A stretch of DNA of 64,000 nucleotides from Pseudomonas helleri (GCF_001043025.1 NZ_JYLD01000003.1:1-64000); one strand, 5' to 3'. Positions 48,795 to 58,083 are shown, counted from the first letter of the stretch. Notes: generated from the letters alone by a model not told the origin. Numbers and translations are program-made.

Positions 48795-49868
48795 ATGAAC
48801 ACTCAAAGAGGTAAAGGTTTGTCATTTTCACGGCGCATTTATGTGCCGCGAACCTTTGGCCTGGGAATTGGTTGCCTGTGCGTGATGCCTGCTCTGTACC
48901 CATTGAACATGCCCACCTGGGTCTGGGTATTGTTCTTCGCCTCGGGTTTTGCCTGGCCACAACTGGCCTACTTGCGCTCTTCCCGCTCGCCATACCCGTA
49001 TCGTGCTGAACGCCGCAACATATTGATGGATTCTGTGTTGGGCGGCTTTTGGGCTGCCACCCTGCAGTTCAATCCTCTGCCGGCCATCATTATTGTGTCG
49101 ATGATGACCATGAACAACGTGGCGGTCGGCGGTGCAAAAATGCTGCTCCGCGGGCTCGTAGCGCAATGCGTGGGCATTGTCATCTCATGGCTGATGTTCG
49201 GGATTGCCTTCAACCCTGAGACCACATCGATACAACTCTATGCGTGCCTGCCCATTCTGATCCTCTACCCGTTTACCGTGGGCATGATCAGTTATCGAAT
49301 GGCTACCACCCTGGCCGCGCACAAGCGCGCCTTCAGCGCCCTCAGCCGTACCGACAGCCTGACCGGCCTGCTCAATCACGGCTCCTGGAAAGACCTGCTG
49401 CAACTCAGCTTCCATACCTGCAAGCACACTCACGCAGACGCCACGCTGGCGCTGATTGATATCGACCACTTCAAGCGTATCAATGACACCTACGGGCACA
49501 TTGTCGGCGACAGCGTGCTGCGCCAGTTCAGCATTGCACTCAAGGAAAACCTGCGCGCAGAAGATCTGGCCGGACGTTATGGCGGCGATGAGTTTTGCGT
49601 GATTTTGCCCAACCGCTCGCTGGCGCAGACGCAAGAAATCATGGAGCGTCTGCGCCACCGCTGCTGCGACTTTCGCTACCCCGATGCACCCGAGCTGCGC
49701 TTTAGCCTGAGCATCGGGCTGGCCTCATGCCAGGCGGCCTTCACCGACGCCTCGATGTGGCTCAACGAGGCCGACAAGGCGCTGTACATCGCCAAGAACA
49801 CGGGCCGCAATAAAATCAGCATTGGCTCTGGCGACCTGCTGGCAAACACCGTGCTGGGCGAGCCTTAG
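48795..49868 (+). CDS. MASE2-GGDEF diguanylate cyclase
   Basis: A 357-aa AdrA-like membrane enzyme making cyclic di-GMP. The N-terminal MASE2 domain has about four to five membrane helices and the conserved FSRRIYVPRTFGLGIG and RRNILMDSVLGGFWAA. The GGDEF domain begins SRTDSLTGLLNHGSWKDLL; the active site is RYGGDEF and an inhibitory I-site RAED sits five residues upstream, so product inhibition is expected. The start at 48795 (MNTQRGKG) fits the family; 18 upstream codons are open but unlikely. Its stop overlaps the DUF2025 stop on the other strand. Confidence 0.92.
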   Translation: MNTQRGKGLSFSRRIYVPRTFGLGIGCLCVMPALYPLNMPTWVWVLFFASGFAWPQLAYLRSSRSPYPYRAERRNILMDSVLGGFWAATLQFNPLPAIIIVSMMTMNNVAVGGAKMLLRGLVAQCVGIVISWLMFGIAFNPETTSIQLYACLPILILYPFTVGMISYRMATTLAAHKRAFSALSRTDSLTGLLNHGSWKDLLQLSFHTCKHTHADATLALIDIDHFKRINDTYGHIVGDSVLRQFSIALKENLRAEDLAGRYGGDEFCVILPNRSLAQTQEIMERLRHRCCDFRYPDAPELRFSLSIGLASCQAAFTDASMWLNEADKALYIAKNTGRNKISIGSGDLLANTVLGEP

Positions 49869-50188
49869 CTGAGGCAGCGACGCACCGCTGAAATTTCCGG
49901 TACATCTTCGCGCCGCATGTACACCCGCAAGGGTTCTGTGATGTTCAGGCGATCGTCGATATTTTGATCCAGCAACAACTGAATCAACTCGCGCTTGAGG
50001 GTCATGGTGTCGGCCCCGACGGCTTGCCAGACAAACTCGCTGGTGGGGGTGATGGCGTCGTCGGCAACATCCATCCCGAATGAGTCCTCGCTAAAACGTA
50101 CGATGTACTGCTGCGTCTTGCGATTGAATCCGACAAAACCGTGGAGATCGTCGGCGGCCTGGCAGATGAGTTGCGAAGTGATGCGCAT
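49865..50188 (-). CDS. DUF2025 family protein
   Basis: A 107-aa cytoplasmic protein of a Pseudomonas family of unknown function (RITSQLICQAADDLHGFVGF, FSEDSFGMDVADDAITPTSE, LRVYMRREDVPEISAVRR). The start at 50188 has AGAGAGG upstream. It converges on the GGDEF gene, overlapping by 4 bases at the stop codons. Confidence 0.85.
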   Translation of the reverse strand: MRITSQLICQAADDLHGFVGFNRKTQQYIVRFSEDSFGMDVADDAITPTSEFVWQAVGADTMTLKRELIQLLLDQNIDDRLNITEPLRVYMRREDVPEISAVRRCLS

Positions 50189-50374
50189 GGTAAACCTCTC
50201 TCTGGAAACGATGGTTTACACACAAGGTGAATGCTCATCCCTCTGACGGGGACGCTAATGACTCAAAGGGTACGTCACACCTTTGGTTTCAGGCAAAGGG
50301 CAAAATTAAGGATGAGTTAAGTTGCCATGGTTACTCTGATCCCACCTAAACAGATCACCCCAGAGGGATTAACC

Positions 50375-50680
50375 ATGAAAGCACTTAACGTCATCTTCGC
50401 CGCTACCGCCCTGACCCTGACTGCCGGCCTGGCTCAAGCCGATGTGCGCCCTGACCATATTCCGGGCTTGCTCAAGTCGGGCGAAATTGCCGCTTTTGAG
50501 AAACTCAACCAGACGGCAATGGACAAACATCCTGGCGCGACCATCCTCGACACCGAGCTGGACCATTCCTACGGCAAGCTGGTGTATGAAGTTGAATTGC
50601 GCGACACCAAAGGCGTGAAGTGGGATGTAGACATGGACGCCAAAACAGCCGAAGTCCTGCAAGACAAACAAGACACCTGA
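50375..50680 (+). CDS. PepSY-domain periplasmic protein
   Basis: A 101-aa exported protein. The signal peptide MKALNVIFAATALTLTAGLA is followed by ADVRPDHIPGLLKSGEIAAF and one PepSY repeat (ATILDTELDHSYGKLVYEVE ... KWDVDMDAKTAEVL). PepSY domains are thought to inhibit peptidases or modulate envelope signalling; many such genes are induced by two-component systems. The start at 50375 follows AGAGGGA; the frame's 16 upstream codons are not signal-peptide-like. Confidence 0.88.
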   Translation: MKALNVIFAATALTLTAGLAQADVRPDHIPGLLKSGEIAAFEKLNQTAMDKHPGATILDTELDHSYGKLVYEVELRDTKGVKWDVDMDAKTAEVLQDKQDT

Positions 50681-50697
50681 TTCCCGCTGTCCATCGC

Positions 50698-50767
50698 CTG
50701 TAGGAGCGAGCTTGTCTCGCGATCTTTTGACCTTCTAAAAGATCGCGAGGCAAGCTCGCTCCTACAG
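50698..50767. repeat. REP-type palindrome, inverted pair
   Basis: CTGTAGGAGCGAGCTTGTCT and its near-complement enclose TTTTGACCTTCTAAAA. It lies 17 bases after the PepSY stop and could end that transcript. Confidence 0.85.
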
Positions 50768-50871
50768 GGGTCAGGCGAGCAAATGCATACAATATTTATA
50801 CAAATTTGTACCGGTATTCCCAGACTGGCTAGAATCACCTTTTTATAACATTCAAGCCGAGATTCTCTTCT

Positions 50872-52065
50872 ATGAGGCCAAGTGCCGCTGCGGATATCGC
50901 CACGATTAACCGGATCAGCGCAGTCCCGGCAATCCTTCAGGTAGTTACTGAAATGACCGGCATGCGCTTTGCTGCCGTTGCCCGGGTGACGCCTAACAGC
51001 TGGACAGCCTGCGCCGTGCTCGACAACTTGGGGTTTGGCTTGAAACCCGGTGGCGAACTGGATCTGGTCACGACGCTGTGCTTTGAAAGCATGAATTCGC
51101 AGCAGCCCATTCTCATCGACAAAGCCAGCGAAGACCCGCTGTACCACGACCACCCAACACCCAGAACCTACCGGTTCGAGAGCTACTTCACGATACCGGT
51201 GTACCGCACTGACGGCCGCTTCTTTGGCTCGCTGTGCGCCTTGGACCCTGAACCCGCGCGCCTCAAAAACACCTCAATTCAGGCCACGCTGGAGTCTTTT
51301 TCGCGCCTGCTCTCGCTGCAGATCGAAGCCGAAGAAAACCTGGAACAGGCGCAATCAGAGCTGGCTCTGGCCCGTGAGCACGCAGAGCTGCGCGAGCAGT
51401 TTATTGCAGTGCTCGGCCATGACCTGCGCAACCCTTTGTTTGCCATGACGACTGCGGCTGATCGCTTGCTCTGCAAGTACCCGAACCCTCAAACCCATGA
51501 TCTCGTGCAACACATCAAGACCTGTGGCCTGCGCGCCTCGCAGTTGGTCGAAGATGTCCTAGATTTCGCCCGTGGAAGGCTCGGCAGCGGAATCCCGGTG
51601 CTACTGAGCCCGTGCCCGGACCTCACGCAAGTGCTCGAACATGTGATCTCGGAAGTCCGCCATATTTACCCTGAGCGGCAGATCGACTCGGCAATCGGCT
51701 CGCTAAAAAGCATTGAATGTGACAGCAGCCGCCTGGCTCAGTTGCTTTCCAATCTGCTTGCAAACGCCATCGCCCATGGTTCTGCCACAGGGCCGGTGCA
51801 CATCACCGGGACGACGCAAAACGCACTGTTTGCGCTAAGCGTGACCAACCAGGGCCAGCCGATTCCAGCTAAAGCGCTGCAGCATTTATTTCAGCCTTAC
51901 TCGCGCCCTGCCAGCAACACGCCGCAAGCCGGTCTTGGCCTGGGTTTGTACATTGCCAGCCAGATTGCCCTGTCTCACAATGGCCACTTGAGTGTGATGT
52001 CGGACGAACTGCACGGCACCACGTTCACCTTTACCATGCCGCTTTCCCTGCCCCCTGAGGCCTAG
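50872..52065 (+). CDS. GAF-domain sensor histidine kinase
   Basis: A 397-aa soluble kinase. An N-terminal GAF domain (about residues 15-155) holds SYFTIPVYRTDGRFFGSLCA. A short coiled linker precedes the HisKA box LGHDLRNPL with phospho-acceptor His183. The ATPase domain has the N box LLSNLLANAIAHG and the G box AGLGLGLYIASQIALSHNG. No membrane helix or HAMP domain is present, so it senses a cytoplasmic cue; the GAF lacks an obvious chromophore Cys. No response regulator is adjacent. It is followed after one base by a GNAT gene, so the two are cotranscribed. Confidence 0.9.
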   Translation: MRPSAAADIATINRISAVPAILQVVTEMTGMRFAAVARVTPNSWTACAVLDNLGFGLKPGGELDLVTTLCFESMNSQQPILIDKASEDPLYHDHPTPRTYRFESYFTIPVYRTDGRFFGSLCALDPEPARLKNTSIQATLESFSRLLSLQIEAEENLEQAQSELALAREHAELREQFIAVLGHDLRNPLFAMTTAADRLLCKYPNPQTHDLVQHIKTCGLRASQLVEDVLDFARGRLGSGIPVLLSPCPDLTQVLEHVISEVRHIYPERQIDSAIGSLKSIECDSSRLAQLLSNLLANAIAHGSATGPVHITGTTQNALFALSVTNQGQPIPAKALQHLFQPYSRPASNTPQAGLGLGLYIASQIALSHNGHLSVMSDELHGTTFTFTMPLSLPPEA

Positions 52066-52066
52066 C

Positions 52067-52564
52067 ATGACCCGCCTCTGCCCCTACGAAGACCTAAACG
52101 CTGAGCAGCGCGAGCAACTGCTCGGCATTGAGGTTCTGCCAGAACAGTTACCGTTCAGTGGTGACATCGCGTGCGCCTTGCACTCATTGCCCGCGCAATG
52201 CCATCCGGGGATCAGAGGCTTTGCCCTGTTAATCGATGAACGCCCCGTGGCCTTTATGCTGCTTAAGCGGCATCCGCTGTTGGCGCACTGGGCTGACGCC
52301 GGCAGCGCCACGCTGCACGCCTTGCAGGTACACAGGCAAGTGCAAGGCCAAGGGCTGGGCAAAATCTGTTTGCGCTTGCTCACGCAGGACATCCAGTACT
52401 ACTGGCCCGACGTCAGTCAGTTGATGTTGTCGGTGAGCCCCGATAACACGTCAGCCCTGGCTTTTTACTTAGGTCAGGGCTGGTCTGAGCGCGGCGAAGC
52501 CTACCGGGGTGAGCGGCGATTAGTGTTGCCTCTCACGCCCTTGCAGGCTAAACCCGCCGCTTGA
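52067..52564 (+). CDS. GNAT-family N-acetyltransferase
   Basis: A 165-aa acetyltransferase. The acetyl-CoA loop is visible in LHALQVHRQVQGQGLGKICL and the C-terminal LSVSPDNTSALAFYLGQGW strand-turn is typical. The substrate is unknown. Its ATG is one base after the histidine-kinase stop, implying translational coupling with the sensor. Confidence 0.85.
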   Translation: MTRLCPYEDLNAEQREQLLGIEVLPEQLPFSGDIACALHSLPAQCHPGIRGFALLIDERPVAFMLLKRHPLLAHWADAGSATLHALQVHRQVQGQGLGKICLRLLTQDIQYYWPDVSQLMLSVSPDNTSALAFYLGQGWSERGEAYRGERRLVLPLTPLQAKPAA

Positions 52565-52764
52565 CCGGCCCCGTTGAAACGAGCCGTTAGCAAAACGCGG
52601 AGTGGGAAATAGGAAAAACGCCTAAATAAACCTTATTTTTCAGAAAATTCTCTCGCCAGACATCTAGACAAAAGGCCATTACGCCGTTTATTGTCTCGCC
52701 GCAGACCACCGCAGTGGTCAACGTCGCTCGGACGGTTCCGGGCGCTTACGTATCAGAGGCATAC

Positions 52765-53973
52765 ATGGCAGACCAAGGTTCGCCGCGCCGCTTTGCGCGC
52801 ATAGATCGACTCCCCCCTTACGTGTTCAACATCACTGCTGAGCTGAAGATGGCCGCCCGACGTCGTGGCGAAGACATCATCGACTTCAGCATGGGCAACC
52901 CCGACGGCCCTACGCCGCCCCATATCGTTGAAAAACTCTGCACTGTCGCACAGCGTGAGGACACTCACGGCTACTCGACTTCGCGTGGCATCCCACGACT
53001 GCGCAGGGCTATTTCTCGCTGGTACGCCGATCGCTACAACGTGGAGATCGACCCGGAAAGCGAAGCCATCGTCACCATTGGTTCCAAAGAAGGCCTGGCG
53101 CACTTGATGCTCGCCACCCTCGACCAGGGCGACACCGTACTAGTGCCGAACCCCAGCTACCCGATTCACATCTACGGCGCCGTGATTGCTGGCGCACAGG
53201 TGCGCTCGGTGCCTTTGATTCCGGGCGTGGACTTTTTTGCAGAGCTGGAAAAAGCTATCCGCGGCTCGATCCCGAAACCCAAAATGATGATTCTGGGCTT
53301 TCCGTCGAACCCGACGGCGCAGTGCGTCGAACTGGACTTCTTTGAGCGCGTGATGGCCCTGGCCAAGCAGTATGACGTGCTGGTGGTTCACGACCTGGCC
53401 TACGCCGACATCGTCTATGACGGCTGGAAAGCGCCTTCGATCATGCAGGTGCCTGGCGCCAAAGACGTCGCCGTCGAGTTCTTCACTCTGTCAAAAAGCT
53501 ACAACATGGCGGGCTGGCGCATCGGCTTTATGGTCGGCAACCCGGAACTGGTCAGCGCCCTGGCGCGGATCAAGAGCTACCACGACTACGGCACCTTCAC
53601 CCCGCTGCAAGTGGCGGCCATTGCCGCGCTTGAAGGCGACCAGCAATGCGTCAAAGACATTGCCGAGCAATACCGCCAGCGTCGTAACGTGTTGGTCAAA
53701 GGGCTGCACGAGTTGGGCTGGATGGTCGAAAACCCGAAAGCCTCGATGTACGTCTGGGCCAAGATCCCCAAGGCTTACGCCGAGATGGGTTCGCTGGAGT
53801 TTGCCAAGAAACTGCTGGCCGATGCCAAGGTGTGTGTCTCACCGGGCGTAGGCTTTGGTGAGTATGGTGACGACCATGTGCGCTTCGCCCTGATTGAAAA
53901 CCAGGACCGTATTCGCCAAGCCTTGCGCGGTATCCGCGCGATGTTCCGCGCGGACGGTTTGAGCGCCAGCTAA
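52765..53973 (+). CDS. alaC: Glutamate-pyruvate aminotransferase AlaC
   Basis: A 402-aa fold-type-I PLP aminotransferase making alanine from pyruvate and glutamate. [40 protein letters not shown], the [18 protein letters not shown] loop and the PLP lysine in [19 protein letters not shown] are diagnostic of the AlaC/YfdZ branch. Start 52765 ([10 protein letters not shown]) is preferred over 52714. It is monocistronic and followed by a palindromic repeat. Confidence 0.92.
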   Translation: MADQGSPRRFARIDRLPPYVFNITAELKMAARRRGEDIIDFSMGNPDGPTPPHIVEKLCTVAQREDTHGYSTSRGIPRLRRAISRWYADRYNVEIDPESEAIVTIGSKEGLAHLMLATLDQGDTVLVPNPSYPIHIYGAVIAGAQVRSVPLIPGVDFFAELEKAIRGSIPKPKMMILGFPSNPTAQCVELDFFERVMALAKQYDVLVVHDLAYADIVYDGWKAPSIMQVPGAKDVAVEFFTLSKSYNMAGWRIGFMVGNPELVSALARIKSYHDYGTFTPLQVAAIAALEGDQQCVKDIAEQYRQRRNVLVKGLHELGWMVENPKASMYVWAKIPKAYAEMGSLEFAKKLLADAKVCVSPGVGFGEYGDDHVRFALIENQDRIRQALRGIRAMFRADGLSAS

Positions 53974-53982
53974 ACATATACC

Positions 53983-54076
53983 TGTAGTCGCTGCCGCAGG
54001 CTGCGATAAGGGCCGAAGGACCTTCTGCTTTTGAGGGTTGCTACGCAACCCATCGCAGCCTTCGGCAGCGACTACA
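53983..54076. repeat. Palindromic repeat (TGTAGTCGCTGCCG type)
   Basis: TGTAGTCGCTGCCGCAGGCT and its near-complement flank a variable centre with its own stem (GGTTGC-TAC-GCAACC). This is a different dispersed-repeat family from the GATCGCGAGGC type. It lies between convergent alaC and gntT. Confidence 0.8.
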
Positions 54077-54090
54077 AAGTTTCACAACGC

Positions 54091-55443
54091 TTAAACCACC
54101 AACGACAGCAGCATGATGAAGATCAGGCCGACAACCGAAAGGATGGTTTCCATCGCGGTCCAGGTCTTGAAGGTCTCAACCACGGTCATGTTGAAGTACT
54201 GCTTGACCAGCCAGAAACCCGCATCGTTGACGTGCGACAGGATCAACGAGCCTGCGCCCGTTGCCAGCACCAGCAGTTCGCGGTTCACGCCCGGAATCAT
54301 ATCCACCACCGGCAACACAATCCCCGCCCCGGTAATGGTCGCCACGGTTGCCGAACCGGTTGCGATACGAATCACCGCCGCCACCAGCCACGCCAGCAAA
54401 ATAGGCGAGATGTTGGCGTGCACCGCCATGTGACCGATCACGTCACCCACGCCGCTGGCCACCAGCATTTGCTTGAAGCCACCGCCCGCGCCAATGATGA
54501 ACACGATCGCAGCCGTCGGCGCCAGGCTCGCGTCGAGCAGTTTGAGCACGCGCTTGGAGTCGATCCCCTGTCGCGCACCAAAGGTGTATAGCGACAACAG
54601 CAACGCCAGCAACAGCGCGCTGATCGGGTGGCCGATCATGTCCATCCAGCCGCGGAAGAAGTTGCCCGTGGGCAATGCCACGTCGGCAAATGTCTTCAGC
54701 AACATCAGGAACACCGGCAACAGCACCGTGGCCAGGGTGATGCCAAAACTCGGCAGGCTGCTGGACTCCGGCTCGCTGGCCAGTTGGTCGACGAGTTCCT
54801 GAGACGGGTTGCCGGGGATGTATTTGGAGATGAACGTGCCGTAAATCGGACCGGCAATAATCGCTGTGGGCAGTGCCACGATCAGACCGTACAGGATGGT
54901 TTTACCGATATCCGCCCCGAACACGCCAATCGCCAGCAACGGGCCAGGGTGCGGCGGAACCAGACCGTGCACCGCCGACAAACCGGCCAGCAACGGAATA
55001 CCAATCTTGATCAGCGACACGCCGGTACGCCGCGCCACGATAAAGACCAGCGGAATCAGCAAAACAAAACCAATCTCGAAAAACAGCGGAATACCGACCA
55101 GGAACGCGGCAAACATCATCGCCCACTGCACCCGCTCCTTGCCGAAGGCACGGATCAAAGTGCGGGCAATCTGATCGGCGCCGCCCGAGTCAGCCATCAT
55201 TTTGCCGAGCATCGTGCCCAGCGCCAAAATGATCCCGACAAAGCCCAGTACCCCACCAAAACCTTCCTGGAACGACTTGAGGATCTGGTCGGTCGGCATA
55301 CCGGTGGTCAGGCCCAAAAAGGCCGACGCGATAATCAGGGCAATAAAGGGATGTATTTTGAACCGAGTGATCAGCACGATCAGCCCGATGATCGTCACCA
55401 CTGCATCAAGCAGCAGAAAGGTGTGTTGGGACATGCCTAGCAT
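54091..55443 (-). CDS. gntT: Gluconate:H+ symporter, GntP family
   Basis: A 450-aa inner-membrane transporter with about twelve to fourteen hydrophobic segments. GntP signatures include LGTMLGKMMADSGGADQIAR, GIPLFFEIGFVLLIPLVFIV and GLSAVHGLVPPHPGPLLAIG. It imports gluconate for the Entner-Doudoroff route. The ATG at 55443 has AGGAG seven bases upstream; an ATG three codons later is possible. It lies 85 bases after gntK with its own operator, so it can be transcribed alone. Confidence 0.92.
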   Translation of the reverse strand: MLGMSQHTFLLLDAVVTIIGLIVLITRFKIHPFIALIIASAFLGLTTGMPTDQILKSFQEGFGGVLGFVGIILALGTMLGKMMADSGGADQIARTLIRAFGKERVQWAMMFAAFLVGIPLFFEIGFVLLIPLVFIVARRTGVSLIKIGIPLLAGLSAVHGLVPPHPGPLLAIGVFGADIGKTILYGLIVALPTAIIAGPIYGTFISKYIPGNPSQELVDQLASEPESSSLPSFGITLATVLLPVFLMLLKTFADVALPTGNFFRGWMDMIGHPISALLLALLLSLYTFGARQGIDSKRVLKLLDASLAPTAAIVFIIGAGGGFKQMLVASGVGDVIGHMAVHANISPILLAWLVAAVIRIATGSATVATITGAGIVLPVVDMIPGVNRELLVLATGAGSLILSHVNDAGFWLVKQYFNMTVVETFKTWTAMETILSVVGLIFIMLLSLVV

Positions 55444-55501
55444 GGGGCGTCTCCTGCCTTGTTTTTGTTATCAACGACGAATGAACAGCCTGGGGTCAAA
55501 C

Positions 55502-55515
55502 AGACAGCGCTGTCT
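55502..55515. promoter_or_regulatory. GntR-type operator upstream of gntT
   Basis: AGACAGCGCTGTCT, a perfect 14-base palindrome in the gntK-gntT gap. An identical copy lies upstream of gntK. The AGCGCT core matches the LacI-type GntR operator of Pseudomonas. Confidence 0.75.
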
Positions 55516-55528
55516 TTTTGAAACAAAA

Positions 55529-56062
55529 TCATGACGTTGCCAGTAAAGAATGTTCACGCCACCACTCATGAGAAGCGAGCGCCAACTGGTCAATGTTCAG
55601 GGCCGCCGCATTCAGCGTCAGCACCAAGGGTTCCTTGCTCGGCGATTCGAGAGCCGCGAACTGGCTGTCGATGAGCGTCTTGGGCATAAAGTGCCCCGGA
55701 CGATGCGCCACCCGGTCAGCGGCCACTTGCGGCGTCAGTTCCAGAAACACGAAACCCAGGCCATCAACGGCGGCACGCAAACGCTCGCGGTAACGCAATT
55801 TAAGCGCCGAACAGGTCAGCACCGGGCGCTGGCCACGGGCAATCGCCGTGCGCAGTTCATCGCACAAGCTGTCCAGCCAGCCAGAGCGGTCTTCATCGGT
55901 CAGGGGAATGCCGGCGCTCATTTTTTCAATGTTGGCCGCCGGGTGAAAGGCATCGCCTTCAATCGGCGTTGCACCATTAAGATGGCACAACGCCTGGCTC
56001 ACACTGGATTTGCCGCAGCCGGCAACACCCATGATGACCAGGGCAGTGATAGGTTGGTTCAT
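55529..56062 (-). CDS. gntK: Gluconokinase
   Basis: A 177-aa P-loop kinase phosphorylating gluconate to 6-phosphogluconate. It has Walker A GVAGCGKSSV, the substrate region EGDAFHPAANIEKMSAGIPL and the lid GLGFVFLELTPQVAADRV. The start at 56062 (MNQPITALVIMG) matches homologues; the open frame upstream runs through the operator. Transcribed divergently from gntR. Confidence 0.93.
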   Translation of the reverse strand: MNQPITALVIMGVAGCGKSSVSQALCHLNGATPIEGDAFHPAANIEKMSAGIPLTDEDRSGWLDSLCDELRTAIARGQRPVLTCSALKLRYRERLRAAVDGLGFVFLELTPQVAADRVAHRPGHFMPKTLIDSQFAALESPSKEPLVLTLNAAALNIDQLALASHEWWREHSLLATS

Positions 56063-56079
56063 GAAACACCTCAGTCCGT

Positions 56080-56093
56080 AGACAGCGCTGTCT
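56080..56093. promoter_or_regulatory. GntR-type operator upstream of gntK
   Basis: AGACAGCGCTGTCT again, 18 bases before the gntK start codon, so it lies in the promoter or leader and would block transcription when bound. Confidence 0.75.
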
Positions 56094-56240
56094 GAGTCAA
56101 AGCGTTCACTAGCTGAAAGCAAAGCACAAAGACCAGGCTACCGACGTCTATTTCTCATTTTTATGGGGAGACGCCGTGACGCTCTCGACATACAAAGATC
56201 TTGAATAATCCCACAGACAATTAGGCAATTGCCGACAGAC

Positions 56241-56257
56241 AAGGACAGCGCTACCTT
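56241..56257. promoter_or_regulatory. GntR-type operator upstream of gntR (autoregulation)
   Basis: AAGGACAGCGCTACCTT shares the CAGCGCT core and has flanking AAGG/CCTT symmetry. It is 34 bases before the gntR start and is a variant of the two perfect palindromes. Confidence 0.55.
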
Positions 56258-56290
56258 AGTGACTTGTTTTTTGTTTGGCAAGCCGCCCCG

Positions 56291-57322
56291 ATGACCTCCT
56301 CTAAAAACGATAAAAACCCCCGTACCACGGGCCGCCCGACCCTTAATGAAGTCGCCCGACTGGCGGGTGTCAGCCCGATTACCGCCTCCCGCGCCTTGCG
56401 CGGTATCAGCAGCGTGGCCACAGAGCTGGCCGAAAAAGTACGCCAGGCTGCCGACGAACTGAACTACGTGGTCAACCCTGCCGCTCGGGCACTGGCCTCG
56501 GCGCAAAGCCACTCGGTAGTGGTGCTGGTGCCCTCGTTATCCAACTTGCTGTTTATCGACACACTAGAAGCCATCCACGAGGTCTTGCGCCCCAAAGGTT
56601 TTGAAGTGCTGATCGGTAACTATCACTACTCCCGCGAGGAAGAAGAAAACCTGCTGCGCAACTACATGGCGTACCAGCCCCGCGGCCTGTTGCTGACCGG
56701 CTTTGACCGCACTGAAAGCTCACGGCGCATGCTTGAAGCGAGCAATACACCTTGTGTGTACATGATGGAACTGGATGCCGGTGCAGGCCTTAATTGCGTT
56801 GGGTTCTCGCAGTTAAAAGCCGGTGAAACAGCAGCCCAGCACTTGATCTCACGCGGGCGTCGACACCTTGCCTACATCGGTGCACAACTCGACCAGCGCA
56901 CGCTCTTACGCGGCGAAGGTTATCGTCGCGCCTTGCAGGAGGCCGGGCTGTACAACCCGGACCTGGAAGTGCTGACACCACGCCCTTCTTCCGTGGGCCT
57001 GGGCGGCGAGCTGTTCTTACAGCTGCTGGCCACTCACCCTCACGTAGACGCGATCTTTTTTGGTAACGACGACCTTGCCCACGGCGCCTTGCTCGAAGCC
57101 GCCCGCATCGGGATTAAAATCCCGGAGCGAATTTCCATTCTGGGTTTCAACGACCTGCCTTCTTCCGAGTTCATGGTGCCGCGCCTGAGCAGCATTCGTA
57201 CGCCTCGAGAAGCCATTGGCCGTCGCGCCGCCGAGCAGATGCTCACATTGATGGCCGGCAACAAGGTGCAACAGCCGGTGCAAGACATGGGCTTTGAGTT
57301 GATGCTGCGCGAAAGCACCTGA
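56291..57322 (+). CDS. gntR: GntR, LacI-family gluconate-utilisation repressor
   Basis: A 343-aa LacI/GalR repressor. The N-terminal helix-turn-helix and hinge are TLNEVARLAGVSPITASRAL and ELNYVVNPAARALASAQSHS; the periplasmic-binding-protein-like effector domain follows (LLTGFDRTESSRRMLEASNT, IFFGNDDLAHGALLEAARIG). It probably releases DNA on binding gluconate or 6-phosphogluconate. Start 56291 fits a plain MTSSKNDKNPRTTGRPTL head. Divergent from gntK, with operators on both sides. Confidence 0.93.
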   Translation: MTSSKNDKNPRTTGRPTLNEVARLAGVSPITASRALRGISSVATELAEKVRQAADELNYVVNPAARALASAQSHSVVVLVPSLSNLLFIDTLEAIHEVLRPKGFEVLIGNYHYSREEEENLLRNYMAYQPRGLLLTGFDRTESSRRMLEASNTPCVYMMELDAGAGLNCVGFSQLKAGETAAQHLISRGRRHLAYIGAQLDQRTLLRGEGYRRALQEAGLYNPDLEVLTPRPSSVGLGGELFLQLLATHPHVDAIFFGNDDLAHGALLEAARIGIKIPERISILGFNDLPSSEFMVPRLSSIRTPREAIGRRAAEQMLTLMAGNKVQQPVQDMGFELMLREST

Positions 57323-57413
57323 GTTCGCCGCCGAGCGGCAAGAATTGTCCGCTCGCCCTGCCCCACTCCACCCTCGCCCAGCCTGCGGCCCTTTAAAAAT
57401 GGGTGTTTGCGAC

Positions 57414-57430
57414 TGGGCACGGTTATTGCC
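57414..57430 (+). promoter_or_regulatory. Sigma-54 (-24/-12) promoter, strong match
   Basis: TGGGCACGGTTATTGCC contains GGCACG-N4-TTGC with GG at 57416-57417 and GC at 57428-57429, ten bases apart, essentially the RpoN consensus. Transcription would begin near 57441, 26 bases before the gene at 57467. Confidence 0.75.
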
Positions 57431-57466
57431 CTGCTAATAGTCATCACCTTTTAGAGGGGCACATTC

Positions 57467-57946
57467 ATGTTGATCAACACGCAGCATACGTCTGCAATTC
57501 AAAAGACCCAGCGCACCGACCTCGACCCGGCGAACGCTGCCGCCAGCGCGTTGTACAGCGCGGCCCAGCAGAATGCTCAGCCACTGACCAACCTCCAGGC
57601 AACCCCGGCATCCGTGGCCGGCAATGCGCAAGCGGATAACGTCAACGCGGCCTTCGCCAAAACCCGAGTCATGTTGCAGGCCAGCGCTTCAAGCACAGGC
57701 ACGGCGACCAAGACCTCGGCCACCGACGAGTTCAAGGACTACATGAGCAAGTCACCGGCGCAACGGATTCGCGAGCAATTGCTCAAGGAAATGGGCCTGA
57801 CGGAAGACGACTTTAAAGCCATGCCGCCAGAGAAGCAGCAAGCGATTACAGACCAGATCACCGCGCTCATGCAGCAAAAAGAAGCGATCAAACAGGCTGC
57901 CACCCAGCAGCAGGTTGCTGAGAAGCGCTCAACCGACTTGGTGTGA
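57467..57946 (+). CDS. Hypothetical protein under a sigma-54 promoter
   Basis: A 159-aa soluble protein without cysteine, signal peptide or membrane helix. The first 80 residues are Ala/Gln/Thr-rich and low in complexity (LDPANAAASALYSAAQQNAQ). The second half is a charged helical module DEFKDYMSKSPAQRIREQLL followed by KEMGLTEDDFKAMPPEKQQA and a Gln/Ala-rich C-terminal helix, probably coiled. RpoN control points to motility, nitrogen or surface functions, but none can be assigned. Start has GAGGGG upstream. Confidence 0.8.
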   Translation: MLINTQHTSAIQKTQRTDLDPANAAASALYSAAQQNAQPLTNLQATPASVAGNAQADNVNAAFAKTRVMLQASASSTGTATKTSATDEFKDYMSKSPAQRIREQLLKEMGLTEDDFKAMPPEKQQAITDQITALMQQKEAIKQAATQQQVAEKRSTDLV

Positions 57947-57986
57947 CCGCACATCTCGAATCATAAGCCCGGTAACAGAAGGGCAT

Positions 57987-58073
57987 CGTGGGAGCGAGCT
58001 TGCTCGCGATGCTGTCGACGCGGTCTTACCGTTAAACCACGCCGATTCAATCACGAGCAAGCCCGTTCCCACG
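57987..58073. repeat. REP-type palindrome, inverted pair (second subtype)
   Basis: CGTGGGAGCGAGCTTGCTCG and its near-complement, same subtype as 22373-22461, between convergent genes. Confidence 0.8.
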
Positions 58074-58083
58074 GGCACGCGCC

